Of a stretch of 47,916 nt of DNA, positions 24,434 to 33,397 are shown in pieces; positions within the stretch are counted from its first letter, which is position 1; each line of letters opens with the position of its first letter. The notes under the pieces are model-generated. The model did not search any database. It was not told the origin of the DNA and saw nothing but the letters and a program-made list of their open reading frames with translations. The stretch comes from a virus, in the IMG/VR virus record IMGVR_UViG_3300021090_000036, positions 1 to 47,916 of that record. One strand, 5' to 3'. Both the position numbers and the translations under genes were made by a program.

Positions 24434-24579
24434 TCTCTGTCGAAACGATATCATCCTTGACGATCGTGCAGGCAGATCCACCGGCGCCGGTGAAATATTT
24501 ACTTTCTCCGGAGGAAAAACAATTCTTAGATTTATTGGCTGAAATATGGACCGAGCAAATTTTAAAAACTGAGCAATGA
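24430..24579 (+). CDS. Tiny hypothetical protein (49 residues)
   Basis: The ATG at 24430 overlaps the upstream stop (ATGA), and the TGA at 24577 overlaps the next ATG at 24576 (ATGA again). This double coupling supports a real gene. The product is MISVETISSLTIVQADPPAP, then a helical SPEEKQFLDLLAEIWTEQIL segment. The function is unknown. Confidence 0.6.
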   Translation: MISVETISSLTIVQADPPAPVKYLLSPEEKQFLDLLAEIWTEQILKTEQ

Positions 24580-24959
24580 AAATATATATAAATGCTATCC
24601 TGCCTCTTCTTGTTTTATTATCCTGCAAGCTGTCTGTTGGGCCTGATGAAAGTCAAGCACCAACCGAAATAAAACAAAAGTCCCCCTACATCCAAAAACC
24701 AATGGACGGGGAAAAACTTATCGTAAGCACATGCATGGTGACCAATACCGGCTTATATGGTTATTTGGGAAAGGGCTCGGCGTTGTTTGATTATAGTAAC
24801 TGTGTAAGGGGATACAGAATACAAGTTTTCAATAATGATGAACTCGTTTCCACTTCTTACTGCCCACAACATGAACTGCAAAAATATTTGGAGATAATAA
24901 AGTATGAAATGTCTATAAAAGATAGTGTGATCACAGGCAGTAACTTAATAATAAAATGA
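24576..24959 (+). CDS. Predicted lipoprotein
   Basis: The 127-residue protein begins with a signal peptide ending in a lipobox (LPLLVLLSCKL, Cys at about 17). The mature region starts with a flexible PDESQAPTEI stretch. It would be anchored in the inner or outer membrane. It is next to the integrase, a frequent site for lysogenic-conversion genes. It overlaps both neighbours by 4 nt. Confidence 0.65.
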   Translation: MKIYINAILPLLVLLSCKLSVGPDESQAPTEIKQKSPYIQKPMDGEKLIVSTCMVTNTGLYGYLGKGSALFDYSNCVRGYRIQVFNNDELVSTSYCPQHELQKYLEIIKYEMSIKDSVITGSNLIIK

Positions 24960-26545
24960 AACGAGCCATCGGCTATGCACGTATATCTGATGAAGATCAG
25001 TCCACCTGGTCGCTGCCTGGCCAGCTGGAGCTGATCACCGAATACTGCAGCCAAAACAACATTGAACTGGTGGCTACCTTTACAGATGATGGTGAGAGTG
25101 CAAAAAATTTCGATCGGGCAGACTGGAAGCGCTTGGAGGAATTTGTAAAAAAAAATCATGGCCAGGTCGATCAACTGCTGGTAATGGCATGGACCCGTTT
25201 CAGTCGCAATACAAAAGAGGCGCTCACGATGATCGAGCAGCTGGAGAACCGATATCACATTCGTGTAGTAAGCATTCGTGAACCGCTGCACATGCATCCA
25301 CAATCACCATTCTTCCATCATATTCGCACACAAATGATCCAGTATGGAGAGCTGGAATTAAACTTTATTAAGGACCGCACAAAATTTGGGATCCACCAGG
25401 CACAGAAGTCGGGCCGATATCTTAACAGGGCTCCACGCGGATATCTCAATGCAAGAAATGAAAAAGATGAACCCATCATCATCATTGATCAAACCAGGGC
25501 GCCACTGATCCGACATATCTACGATCGATTTTTAATTGGCGACACCATTGACAGCATCCGCAAACAGGTTAAAGAGAGAGGCATGAATGTGAAAGGAAAC
25601 AGTATGGTCCAAAACATACTGCGCAACCCAGTATATATGGGATGCATAAAACAAATTGCTTACTATGACGCACCGGAAGCGATCGTGAAGGGCATACATG
25701 AACCCATCATCGATGAAAACACCTGGTGGAAGGTGCAGGCGCTGTTCGAAAATAAAAAATCAATTCATCGTTCAATCCTCAATGAAGATTTCCCGCTACG
25801 TGGTGTACTAAAATGTTTCTGCAATAGAAATGTTACTGCAGCATTCAGCAAGGGAAGGAACAATCTCGTTGGTTATTACAAATGCAATTCACACACGGCA
25901 ATAAATCTGAATGCAAAAAAACTGCACCTTCAGTTTGATGAAATCCTAAAAGAGATCAGCCTGCCGGCATTCCATATTGACTACCTGCAAAAAAAGATCC
26001 TGGAGAATTTAACCGCAAAGCTTCGCAACAGGGAAAAGGAGATGCAGGAGAAGCAGCAGCAACTTTCGGCGCTGCAAAAAAAGATCGACAGCATGGAAGA
26101 AAAATATATCCTGGGCGACCTGGATAAAGAAGCATACATGAAGTGGAAGGGTCGCTACCATTCAGAAACATCCTTGCTGCAGGCGAGCCTCGCCGATCTG
26201 CGCAGACCGGTGGATCAGATCTGGAGGAATTACAAGTCATCCACCAGTGACCTGGCCAACCTCCAGTTTATTTATAACAAAGGATCTGTACAGCATAAGC
26301 AGAGCTTTGTCAGGATGGTGTTCAACAACCAGCTCTACTACCAGGAAGGCGTTTATCGAACCCCGTGGATCATGCCTGTTTTTGCCAGCAAATCCGCATT
26401 CCTGGCGGAACAGCGGCTGCTCGTAATAGAGCAACCACCCGCCGAAACGACAAATTTGGCCATATGTGCCCCGTCAGGGAGCATAATTGAACCACTCTTC
26501 CAGCTTCTCAACTTGTTTTCAGAGATAAAATCAAAAACAGCTTAG
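24956..26545 (+). CDS. Large serine recombinase (phage integrase)
   Basis: The protein has 529 residues. The N-terminal resolvase domain has IGYARISDEDQS with the nucleophile Ser at 11, and TRFSRNTKE with the active-site arginines at about 80. The recombinase domain begins near 160 (RAPRGYLNA) and a zinc ribbon follows at about 285-325 (LKCFCNRNV, then YYKCNSH). A coiled coil (about 345-385) and a distal tail complete the usual large serine integrase plan. It would integrate phage DNA at a short attB. The attP was not identified, but the repeat-dense stretch directly downstream is a candidate neighbourhood. Confidence 0.88.
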   Translation: MKRAIGYARISDEDQSTWSLPGQLELITEYCSQNNIELVATFTDDGESAKNFDRADWKRLEEFVKKNHGQVDQLLVMAWTRFSRNTKEALTMIEQLENRYHIRVVSIREPLHMHPQSPFFHHIRTQMIQYGELELNFIKDRTKFGIHQAQKSGRYLNRAPRGYLNARNEKDEPIIIIDQTRAPLIRHIYDRFLIGDTIDSIRKQVKERGMNVKGNSMVQNILRNPVYMGCIKQIAYYDAPEAIVKGIHEPIIDENTWWKVQALFENKKSIHRSILNEDFPLRGVLKCFCNRNVTAAFSKGRNNLVGYYKCNSHTAINLNAKKLHLQFDEILKEISLPAFHIDYLQKKILENLTAKLRNREKEMQEKQQQLSALQKKIDSMEEKYILGDLDKEAYMKWKGRYHSETSLLQASLADLRRPVDQIWRNYKSSTSDLANLQFIYNKGSVQHKQSFVRMVFNNQLYYQEGVYRTPWIMPVFASKSAFLAEQRLLVIEQPPAETTNLAICAPSGSIIEPLFQLLNLFSEIKSKTA

Positions 26546-26907
26546 TGTTACAAAACAGTTACATACATGAATTTCAACTATATACGACCGAAATCTAATA
26601 GAAGGAGGGGTTGTAGTAGCCGCAATACCATAAAAATATTGGGTATTATAGCTGTTTTCAGCCTCCTGGCGATCGTTTCTGACGAAAATTTTTATCAAGG
26701 AAGTGCTGTTACAACTGTTACAATTACCTCTCTTAATATAATAAAAAACAATACCAGCAAGTGTTACAAGGCTGTTACACACACCATGAAAATGGACGTT
26801 TGTGTAACATTACTGTAACAATCTGTTACACTACTGTAACAAAATTGTTACAGCCTTGTGTTACAGCCTAACGATATTAAAATCAAACAGTTGAAAAAAT
26901 TGTTACA
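26546..26907. repeat. TGTTACA/TGTAACA site array downstream of the integrase
   Basis: Eleven exact copies of the 7-mer in either orientation lie at 26546, 26707, 26716, 26762, 26773, 26803, 26814, 26824, 26835, 26846 and 26859, plus 26901, with a near copy AGTTACA at 26557. From 26803 to 26859 the steps are 11, 10, 11, 11 and 13 bp, near one helical turn, with mixed orientation creating overlapping palindromes. This looks like a cooperative protein-binding array (replication origin, partition, attP arm sites or immunity). The stretch 26546-26966 has no other strong gene. Confidence 0.8.
26567..26818 (+). CDS. Doubtful small membrane protein
   Basis: An 83-codon frame with one hydrophobic segment (TIKILGIIAVFSLLAIVS, about residues 21-38) after a basic start. 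The second half runs through the TGTTACA array and has a biased composition. It may be a real small protein or a chance frame. I give it low confidence. Confidence 0.25.
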   Translation: MNFNYIRPKSNRRRGCSSRNTIKILGIIAVFSLLAIVSDENFYQGSAVTTVTITSLNIIKNNTSKCYKAVTHTMKMDVCVTLL

Positions 26908-26966
26908 GACAGACCCCCTAAAAATGCAAGTCGCAAAAAATTTCTTGAAAATCAAATTCTACTACA

Positions 26967-27314
26967 ATGGCAACCCATATTAGCAAGTTCGCTACGAATT
27001 TCAACAACAAACTAGCCTGCCCTAGATTCATTCATATTGACCTGGCACCAAAGTCCGGAATCCCTGAATCGATCCTGGAGAAAGCGGAATACGAGATCCG
27101 GACGGAAGATAATTCCCACTCACCCGTGAAAGTGAAGTTGGATGATCTGTGCAGGATGTCGATAGATAAAATTTCAGGACTCGTGACCTGGCAAAGCCAC
27201 GGTATGACGCGGATAGAATTCATAGATTTTCTCATCAATAGCGGCAAGGAGATCACTGGCGAAACGCAACTAGCAATTTATTTTTTCAAAGCAATTAACA
27301 ACGAAGGCCCATAA
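26967..27314 (+). CDS. Hypothetical protein
   Basis: This 115-residue soluble protein has a short strand FIHIDLAPKSGIPE, a helical middle (DLCRMSIDKIS) and a C-terminal helix (ETQLAIYFFKAIN). The family is not recognised. It follows the site array and precedes the last gene before late promoter P2. Confidence 0.6.
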   Translation: MATHISKFATNFNNKLACPRFIHIDLAPKSGIPESILEKAEYEIRTEDNSHSPVKVKLDDLCRMSIDKISGLVTWQSHGMTRIEFIDFLINSGKEITGETQLAIYFFKAINNEGP

Positions 27315-27346
27315 AAAAATTGTAACTTTAGGCAACCCACTGATAC

Positions 27347-27901
27347 ATGCTAATTCCCCCAGGCAAGTACATAATTATAGTGCCCACAAAACCCTATTTG
27401 AGAAAATGGGTATATGCAAGATATGGATCACCAGTGAAGCTAAATTACCATTCTACCATTGGCACTATAATACTTTGTTTGCTGGATAAAAAAACATTTA
27501 CACTAAACTATTTCAATGCTGAAAAAAAAGAGATCCGCCTGGCGAAAATGACAGATCATATTGAATGCATTAAACCCCGGAGCGCTATGTACTATGCCGG
27601 GTTTTCATTGGATGATAATAAGATCATTGCAATCAACAGGTATTTTGAAGAGCAGTTCCAGGAAGAGTTATATAATTTTTGCCAGAACAATATCAAAGAT
27701 AAAAAGTGGCGCCCCGGTATTGCAAAAGCTATTGCATCTTTCACAGAGACATACGGCATCATCATGGATGAAGATGTTACTTTGGATGCACTCAAGCAGG
27801 CAGAATTCAGGCATAGAAAAAATATTGAGAAAACTTTACAGACTTTTGTCCCCCAACTTAAAACCCACAACAGTAAAGGGTTTCACCGTATCACAGCCTG
27901 A
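27347..27901 (+). CDS. Hypothetical protein, last gene before late promoter P2
   Basis: The 184-residue protein has a beta-rich first half (PGKYIIIVPTKPYLRKWV, then GTIILCLLDKK) and a helical basic C-terminal half (QFQEELYNFC, then FRHRKNIEKTLQTF). A -7-like TAACTTTA lies at 27323-27330 but without a good -33. The family is not recognised. Confidence 0.6.
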   Translation: MLIPPGKYIIIVPTKPYLRKWVYARYGSPVKLNYHSTIGTIILCLLDKKTFTLNYFNAEKKEIRLAKMTDHIECIKPRSAMYYAGFSLDDNKIIAINRYFEEQFQEELYNFCQNNIKDKKWRPGIAKAIASFTETYGIIMDEDVTLDALKQAEFRHRKNIEKTLQTFVPQLKTHNSKGFHRITA

Positions 27902-27910
27902 TTACATATC

Positions 27911-27947
27911 CTGTCCTTTCACTCCCGTTATTAGTTAATCATTTTTG
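27911..27947 (+). promoter_or_regulatory. Late promoter P2
   Basis: CTGTCCTTTCAC (27911-27922), a 19-bp gap from TTTC, then CATTTTTG (27940-27947). The ATG at 27953 is 6 nt after the box, so the mRNA would be essentially leaderless. The architecture is identical to P1. Confidence 0.75.
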
Positions 27948-27952
27948 TATGC

Positions 27953-28765
27953 ATGTCATCCCAAACTTCCTATTTAGGGATTGTTCCGCTACATCGAAAC
28001 GCAACTTACATAGGAGGTTTCTGCAGGTTCTGGTATATACCTGTTGAAGATTGTTCGGTATTTCCCAGGATAAATTCTGAAAACCAGTTCTTAATTGATG
28101 AGCCATCGCTGGTTCCTGGCAAAGCATGGTTCGGACCGATTGATGTGCCAAAAAATAAACTCGGATTCACGGAGGTGATGAAAAAAATAAAAGCCGGGAT
28201 CTATTATGAACAAAAAATTGAAGGCATTCATATAGGAGATAGTGAGATCAGCAGGGTGAACCTGGAGAATATGGTTTACCACAAATACCTGGTAGTGGCA
28301 AAAGTGAGAGCGGGCGGTTTTTATAATTTATTCGGAAGCATTGACAGCCCGATGTCGTTCAACCCGGAATATAAGAGCGGGATATCGGCAGGGGAAACGG
28401 CAGAAACTATTTTTTCATTTTTCACAGAGCATATCAGTAAAGCCTATGTACTTCCACAATTTACGGCAGATCAGCTGGCGCCAGGCAGTGGTGGAAGCGG
28501 AGGCAGTGAGGATCCTGATTGTATGGTGAATCAAAAAGAAATAATACCATTTGTAAATGAGCCGCTGATAAATGTTCCGTGGACACCTACAAGGCTCGCA
28601 AAATTTGGAACGTTCCCTATTGTTGAAGTGTGGATAGATGATGGAGTGAATCCACCTTTTCTTAGTATGGGAGGAAGTATTGAAGTGGATGCGGCGCCGC
28701 CGGCATTTACAGAATTGAATGTTAACCTGGGAGGAAATCCTTCAGGGTTTATTGTGCTGACATAA
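27953..28765 (+). CDS. Late structural protein, probable tail component
   Basis: This 270-residue protein without a signal peptide is the first gene of late operon 2. It directly precedes the tail fibre gene. A Gly/Ser linker (GSGGSGGSEDPDC, about residues 180-192) splits it into two beta-rich domains, the second ending in a short SIEVDAAPPAFTEL segment. This hints at a tail adaptor onto which the fibre docks. No family is recognised. The start is fixed by the 6-nt spacing to the P2 -7 box. Confidence 0.65.
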   Translation: MSSQTSYLGIVPLHRNATYIGGFCRFWYIPVEDCSVFPRINSENQFLIDEPSLVPGKAWFGPIDVPKNKLGFTEVMKKIKAGIYYEQKIEGIHIGDSEISRVNLENMVYHKYLVVAKVRAGGFYNLFGSIDSPMSFNPEYKSGISAGETAETIFSFFTEHISKAYVLPQFTADQLAPGSGGSGGSEDPDCMVNQKEIIPFVNEPLINVPWTPTRLAKFGTFPIVEVWIDDGVNPPFLSMGGSIEVDAAPPAFTELNVNLGGNPSGFIVLT

Positions 28766-28775
28766 AAACCTGATC

Positions 28776-31700
28776 ATGAAAAAAATATTCTTATCACTGG
28801 TCATTTCATTTTCTGGAATGATCAGCTATTCACAGGTTGTAAAGATTCTTGGAGATAGCACTAAATTCTATCAGACCGGGTCCGGTCACAATGAACTGAT
28901 CATAGAAAATGCTACAAAAGGTAATACAAAGGGCTTCCTGCAGAACAATAATAATGGAAGAACAAAATTTGCATTTGCACTAGATTCTGTTTGGAGAGAA
29001 GGAGATCTGCTGAAGTTTAGAAGGGGCACAACAGTTTTATCTTTTAACCTATTAGTTGATACATCATCAGGAGCTGTTGATACAACCTCTCTTTCAAATA
29101 GAATAAATTTAAAGCTGAATATTTCCGACACATCCAATAAATGGGTGAATAACATTTACAGAACTCCGGGTATCGACAGCATTTATTTTAGGATCGGCGC
29201 TACCGTTTATGCTATTAAAGATTCAACAGGCGGAGGTGATGGTGGATTACAAACTTTACAACAAACAATTGATCTGGAACCAGGCGGAGCATTAACAACA
29301 AAAGGGGATACGGTTATATTAAACACAAATGATTTTACATTTCTCAATACTGGAGGTACGACTAATGGTTTAATTAGGTTAACAAAAAACGATACAACGA
29401 AGACGGTAATTTTACCTGGCCGCATTCAGTTATATTCCACCGCTTTTCCAGATGTTCATTTTTATTCCAGGACAAAAAACGGCAATGGAAATACTGAAAA
29501 AATGGGTTTTGGATATGATCCGGGGGGTATTGATACTTATCTAGATCACACATATATAGATTGTAGGGATTCTGTAGGTTTTTTCACCATTGAATTTGGG
29601 CCTGCTACGGCTCAGTTTTTTAATAACGTGCCACTTTATAAAGGACGAACAAATCTTGGGCTATTGGGTGATGGGAAAGTAATTATATGGGGACCCGGAG
29701 CTACTAATGCAGTAGAACCCCCACAAAAATTTTCCGTATTTGGTTCAATGTGGGTTAAGGATTCAATAGTAGTTCCAGATGGTGTAACGCTTGCTTCTTC
29801 ATCTTCTATTGATAGTGTATGGGTGAAAGATGCTGTAACTGGAGTATTTAAATTAAGAGCGCAATCTGATCTTTCTATTATAGAAACACAGAATTGGGAC
29901 AATGTTTTATCTCAGGGAGGCAGTCAATCGGCTACAAGAAAATGGGATGCTAATAATAATACTTTAGAGTTTGATTCGGTTGCAAATTTCAATACTTACT
30001 CTACCACTAATTCTAGCTTTAGGTCAAGAATAAATCAAAACCAGTTTACGGTTTTAATCGGGTCCACTAAAACAGGTGAGGCAAACAATACTATTCAAGC
30101 AGGAAGCACAGGTAATCAAATATTCAGTCAGGGAACTGGTGTAGCGGGCACATTTCAATATTTCATTAAAACAGATACACTAGGGATCAGTATAAAATCA
30201 AATGCAAGTCTTACATCTGTAGAGCAGATGAAATTATTTATGGACGGCACAAACACAACGTTTACTGATTCAAGAGGAACAACAAAAGGAATTGAATATG
30301 CTGCTAACTATGGGTCAGGATTTACAAGCAGATCATTAATTGATAAAGGATATGCTGATAGTTTACACGCTCTTAGTTCAGGCGATGTTACACTTGCTGC
30401 ATTTGGATCAACTCCTAATGCAAACGGATTAACTCTTTCAGGTCAAGTTTTGAATATGGAGCCAGCAAGTAATTCACAACCGGGCGGAGTATCTACAACA
30501 ACACAAACATTTGCCGGAGCAAAAACTTTTAATGGTTCATTTACTACAGCTAAAGCATTTTATCTGTCAAGTTCTGCAACGGAAACAGTAAATGCTAATA
30601 TAAATGACTATGCACTTTCATCAACTGTATCGTATGTCCATTTAGAACCTTCCAGTGGATCTGTATTTGACTTTACTGGCATGGACCCTGGGGCATCACC
30701 ACAGGGTAGAATTGTTATTTTATTTTGTAATGGTGCCGGTAGAATTGCTATTAAAAATGAAAGCAGTAGTTCAACGGCAGCAAATCGTATTATTTTTAAT
30801 AATGCAATCGGTGATATAATACTACACAGGAAGCAGTCAATAATGCTACGATACGAACTTACAAACCCTGCCGGATTAGGTGGTAGATGGGAGGTAGTAT
30901 CAAGAACACCGGTATTGTTTAATACAACCGATTTTGTTGAGGAATCGTTAGGCGGTGAAATTACCCTTAGTTATTCACAGGTTGCATCATCAGGTGTTAC
31001 AGGTTATTTATCAGGTACAGATTGGGATATATTTAATGGAAAACAGGGTGCAATTACACTGACAACAACAGGCACAAGTGGTGCTGCAACATTAATAAGT
31101 AATACATTAAACATACCTCAATATAGCGGTGGTGGCGGTTATACAAATCTTACTCAATTCGTCGATCAAACAAACTGGATTGTTCCTTATACAAATGGTA
31201 GTGGTGACGTTCAGGAGCTTGCATTAGGTGCAGCGGGAACTTATTTACAATCCAATGGTGCATCGTCTGCACCTACATGGGTAACGCCATCTGGTAGTCC
31301 CCACGTCATCCAGGAAGAAGGCACACCATTAACAGCACGGGCAAACTTAAATTTTATAGGTACTGCTGTAACCGCAACTGATAATAGTGGGGCAAATTCT
31401 TCGGATATAACTTTTGATTCTGATCTGAATACAATTGCCGGATTAATAGCCACAACAGATAATTTTTTAGTTTCAGTTGCTTCTGCCTGGGCTTCTCGTA
31501 CACCGGCGCAGGTGAAGACAACGCTTGGCTTAGTGATCGGTACAGATGTTCAAGCGTATGATGCCGATTTAACAACATACGCAGGCATTACGCCTTCTGC
31601 AAATGTTCAGACGTTATTAGGTTCGGCTGACTACTCAGCATTCAGAACATCATTGGGTTTGGTTATAGGAACTAATGTACAGGCTTTTGATGCCGATTTA

Positions 31701-32543
31701 ACGACTTGGGCTGGTTTGACTCCTACAACAGTCGGCCAAAATCTTGTTACACTAACAAACCCTTCTGCTATTACATTTTTAAGAATCAATGCTGACAACA
31801 CGGTTACCGCAAGATCGGCCGCTAACTTTAAGACAGACCTCAGTTTAACGATTGGAACAGATGTACAAGCCTTCGATGCAGACCTCACAACATGGGCAGG
31901 GATTACACCGGGTACAGGCGTGGGCACATTTTTAGCCACGCCATCCAGTGCAAACTTAGCCTCGGCCGTTACAGACGAAACAGGATCTGGCTCTTTGGTT
32001 TTTGGTACATCCCCGAGAATAACAACCGGTATAAATGACGCTAACGGCAACGAACTCTTTCTATTTACTGCCACAGGATCGGCAGTAAACGAAATTACAA
32101 TAGCCAATGGGGCAACGGGGAACAATGCTACTATAACAGCCAGCGGTGAAACAAATACCGGAATTACAATCACTGGCAAAGGGACAAAGGGGGTTTCTGT
32201 TGGCAATGCTTTACTTGAAAAAGTTGTAACTGTTTCAGATGGTGCGGGTGCGGTGATCGATGCTTCTTTAGGAAATGTATTTACATGGACGGCGGCGGCT
32301 GATCGCACAGCCGGAACAACTACGAATCCAACAGTAGGGCAGAAAATGATAATCTCATTCATAGCTTCTGGCGGTGCAAGGACATTAACATTGCCAACAG
32401 CAACAACAGGTGATTTTGCATTTGGTTCTGATATAACAGGATTGACTCAAACCGCTTCCGGTAAAGGTGATATGATAGGCTGCGTATATGGAATACCGGT
32501 TGCGAATCGCTGGAATATTGTTGCAGTGGCAAAAGGCTATTAA
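28776..32543 (+). CDS. Tail fibre-like protein with N-terminal signal peptide
   Basis: The protein has 1255 residues. After a Sec-type signal (MKKIFLSLVISFSGMISYSQ) the body is rich in Thr, Ser, Gly and Asn, in the style of trimeric fibres. Residues about 905-1050 contain three near repeats of the phage fibre motif LGLVIGTDVQAYDADLTTYA. The C-terminus ends in a typical fibre tip (GIPVANRWNIVAVAKGY). It would recognise the host surface. The signal peptide is unusual for a virion protein and suggests the product, or a fraction of it, is exported. It is co-transcribed with other exported proteins. Confidence 0.75.
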   Translation: MKKIFLSLVISFSGMISYSQVVKILGDSTKFYQTGSGHNELIIENATKGNTKGFLQNNNNGRTKFAFALDSVWREGDLLKFRRGTTVLSFNLLVDTSSGAVDTTSLSNRINLKLNISDTSNKWVNNIYRTPGIDSIYFRIGATVYAIKDSTGGGDGGLQTLQQTIDLEPGGALTTKGDTVILNTNDFTFLNTGGTTNGLIRLTKNDTTKTVILPGRIQLYSTAFPDVHFYSRTKNGNGNTEKMGFGYDPGGIDTYLDHTYIDCRDSVGFFTIEFGPATAQFFNNVPLYKGRTNLGLLGDGKVIIWGPGATNAVEPPQKFSVFGSMWVKDSIVVPDGVTLASSSSIDSVWVKDAVTGVFKLRAQSDLSIIETQNWDNVLSQGGSQSATRKWDANNNTLEFDSVANFNTYSTTNSSFRSRINQNQFTVLIGSTKTGEANNTIQAGSTGNQIFSQGTGVAGTFQYFIKTDTLGISIKSNASLTSVEQMKLFMDGTNTTFTDSRGTTKGIEYAANYGSGFTSRSLIDKGYADSLHALSSGDVTLAAFGSTPNANGLTLSGQVLNMEPASNSQPGGVSTTTQTFAGAKTFNGSFTTAKAFYLSSSATETVNANINDYALSSTVSYVHLEPSSGSVFDFTGMDPGASPQGRIVILFCNGAGRIAIKNESSSSTAANRIIFNNAIGDIILHRKQSIMLRYELTNPAGLGGRWEVVSRTPVLFNTTDFVEESLGGEITLSYSQVASSGVTGYLSGTDWDIFNGKQGAITLTTTGTSGAATLISNTLNIPQYSGGGGYTNLTQFVDQTNWIVPYTNGSGDVQELALGAAGTYLQSNGASSAPTWVTPSGSPHVIQEEGTPLTARANLNFIGTAVTATDNSGANSSDITFDSDLNTIAGLIATTDNFLVSVASAWASRTPAQVKTTLGLVIGTDVQAYDADLTTYAGITPSANVQTLLGSADYSAFRTSLGLVIGTNVQAFDADLTTWAGLTPTTVGQNLVTLTNPSAITFLRINADNTVTARSAANFKTDLSLTIGTDVQAFDADLTTWAGITPGTGVGTFLATPSSANLASAVTDETGSGSLVFGTSPRITTGINDANGNELFLFTATGSAVNEITIANGATGNNATITASGETNTGITITGKGTKGVSVGNALLEKVVTVSDGAGAVIDASLGNVFTWTAAADRTAGTTTNPTVGQKMIISFIASGGARTLTLPTATTGDFAFGSDITGLTQTASGKGDMIGCVYGIPVANRWNIVAVAKGY

Positions 32544-32557
32544 ACAAACATGGAATT

Positions 32558-33397
32558 ATGAAAAAAATATTTTTTATACCGAGTTTCTTAGTTTGCATTT
32601 TATCTAATGCACAGCCTACTTTTTTTGGATTGGCTGTTATTCCATCAGATAACGGATCGAATGCAACCGACCCAACAGTAGCAATAGCAGAACCAGCTTC
32701 AATGTTAGCTGGTGATCTATGTTTTGTATATGCTTCTAAAAGAACAGCTTCAGGTGCAATTTCTGTAAATGCCACAGGTGGACAAACATGGACAGCATTT
32801 ACAACGACGGCCTCAGCTAATGCCACATTATCAGCCAATGTCTTTTGGTGCAGATTTAATGGAACGTGGAGCGCACACCCATCATTTACATACAATGCGA
32901 CAACCAACAATAGTTTTATCATGTTGGTTTTCCGCCCGGTAACCCAATCTAATTCATGGGCAGTTGATGCTGCACAGACAGGAATTTTTGTTGACCGAGC
33001 TGCTGCGGCATCATTCACCATTACAGGATGGACTCCCGGTCATGCAAATAATGTAAATATCGGGGCATGGAACACAGATGATGATAATACATGGGGGACA
33101 TTAACAGGAGATAATTGGACAAAAGGAACGTTGTCTAATCAGTACCGTAATATCGCTGGTAATGATGTCAGCGCCTCATTTGCCTATCAGCTACAGGGAT
33201 CAGCAGCCGCAACAAACAATGTTTCTCAAACAGAAGCAACAAATGGTAATGATGGAGGATTCACGTTTGCCATTTCCTTTTACGAATATACTCCTGCTGC
33301 ACATGACAATAAGCAAGATTTTTTCAAATTATTTGGAGCTAAAACGAAGCAGCCGGATTATATATATGGAACTTCATTTAAATTTTTTGCCCGATGA
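32558..33397 (+). CDS. Exported fibre-region protein
   Basis: The 279-residue protein has a signal peptide (MKKIFFIPSFLVCILSNAQP). The rest is one beta-sandwich-like domain with conserved aromatic strands (GGQTWTAFTTT, then VFWCRFNGTWSAHPSFTY), the kind found in fibre-associated or adhesive proteins. The C-terminus has a short basic helix. Function unknown. It overlaps the T9SS-cargo gene by 4 nt. Confidence 0.6.
   Translation: MKKIFFIPSFLVCILSNAQPTFFGLAVIPSDNGSNATDPTVAIAEPASMLAGDLCFVYASKRTASGAISVNATGGQTWTAFTTTASANATLSANVFWCRFNGTWSAHPSFTYNATTNNSFIMLVFRPVTQSNSWAVDAAQTGIFVDRAAAASFTITGWTPGHANNVNIGAWNTDDDNTWGTLTGDNWTKGTLSNQYRNIAGNDVSASFAYQLQGSAAATNNVSQTEATNGNDGGFTFAISFYEYTPAAHDNKQDFFKLFGAKTKQPDYIYGTSFKFFAR

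Noticed and set aside
26546-26907. Assigning attP to the TGTTACA array
   Set aside because: Large serine integrases use a short attP of about 50 bp without such iterons, and no crossover dinucleotide could be identified. It was kept only as one possible function.
12996-27337. Shared CTTTAGGCAACC at 12996 and 27326 as a common operator
   Set aside because: A 12-base match between two places in a 48-kb window is expected by chance several times over. Neither site shows a dyad or a matching promoter layout.
31631-33021. Reverse-strand frames of about 243 and 220 codons
   Set aside because: They mirror the Thr/Ala/Asn-rich fibre and adjacent genes. The low-complexity forward coding explains the open frames, and there is no start context.
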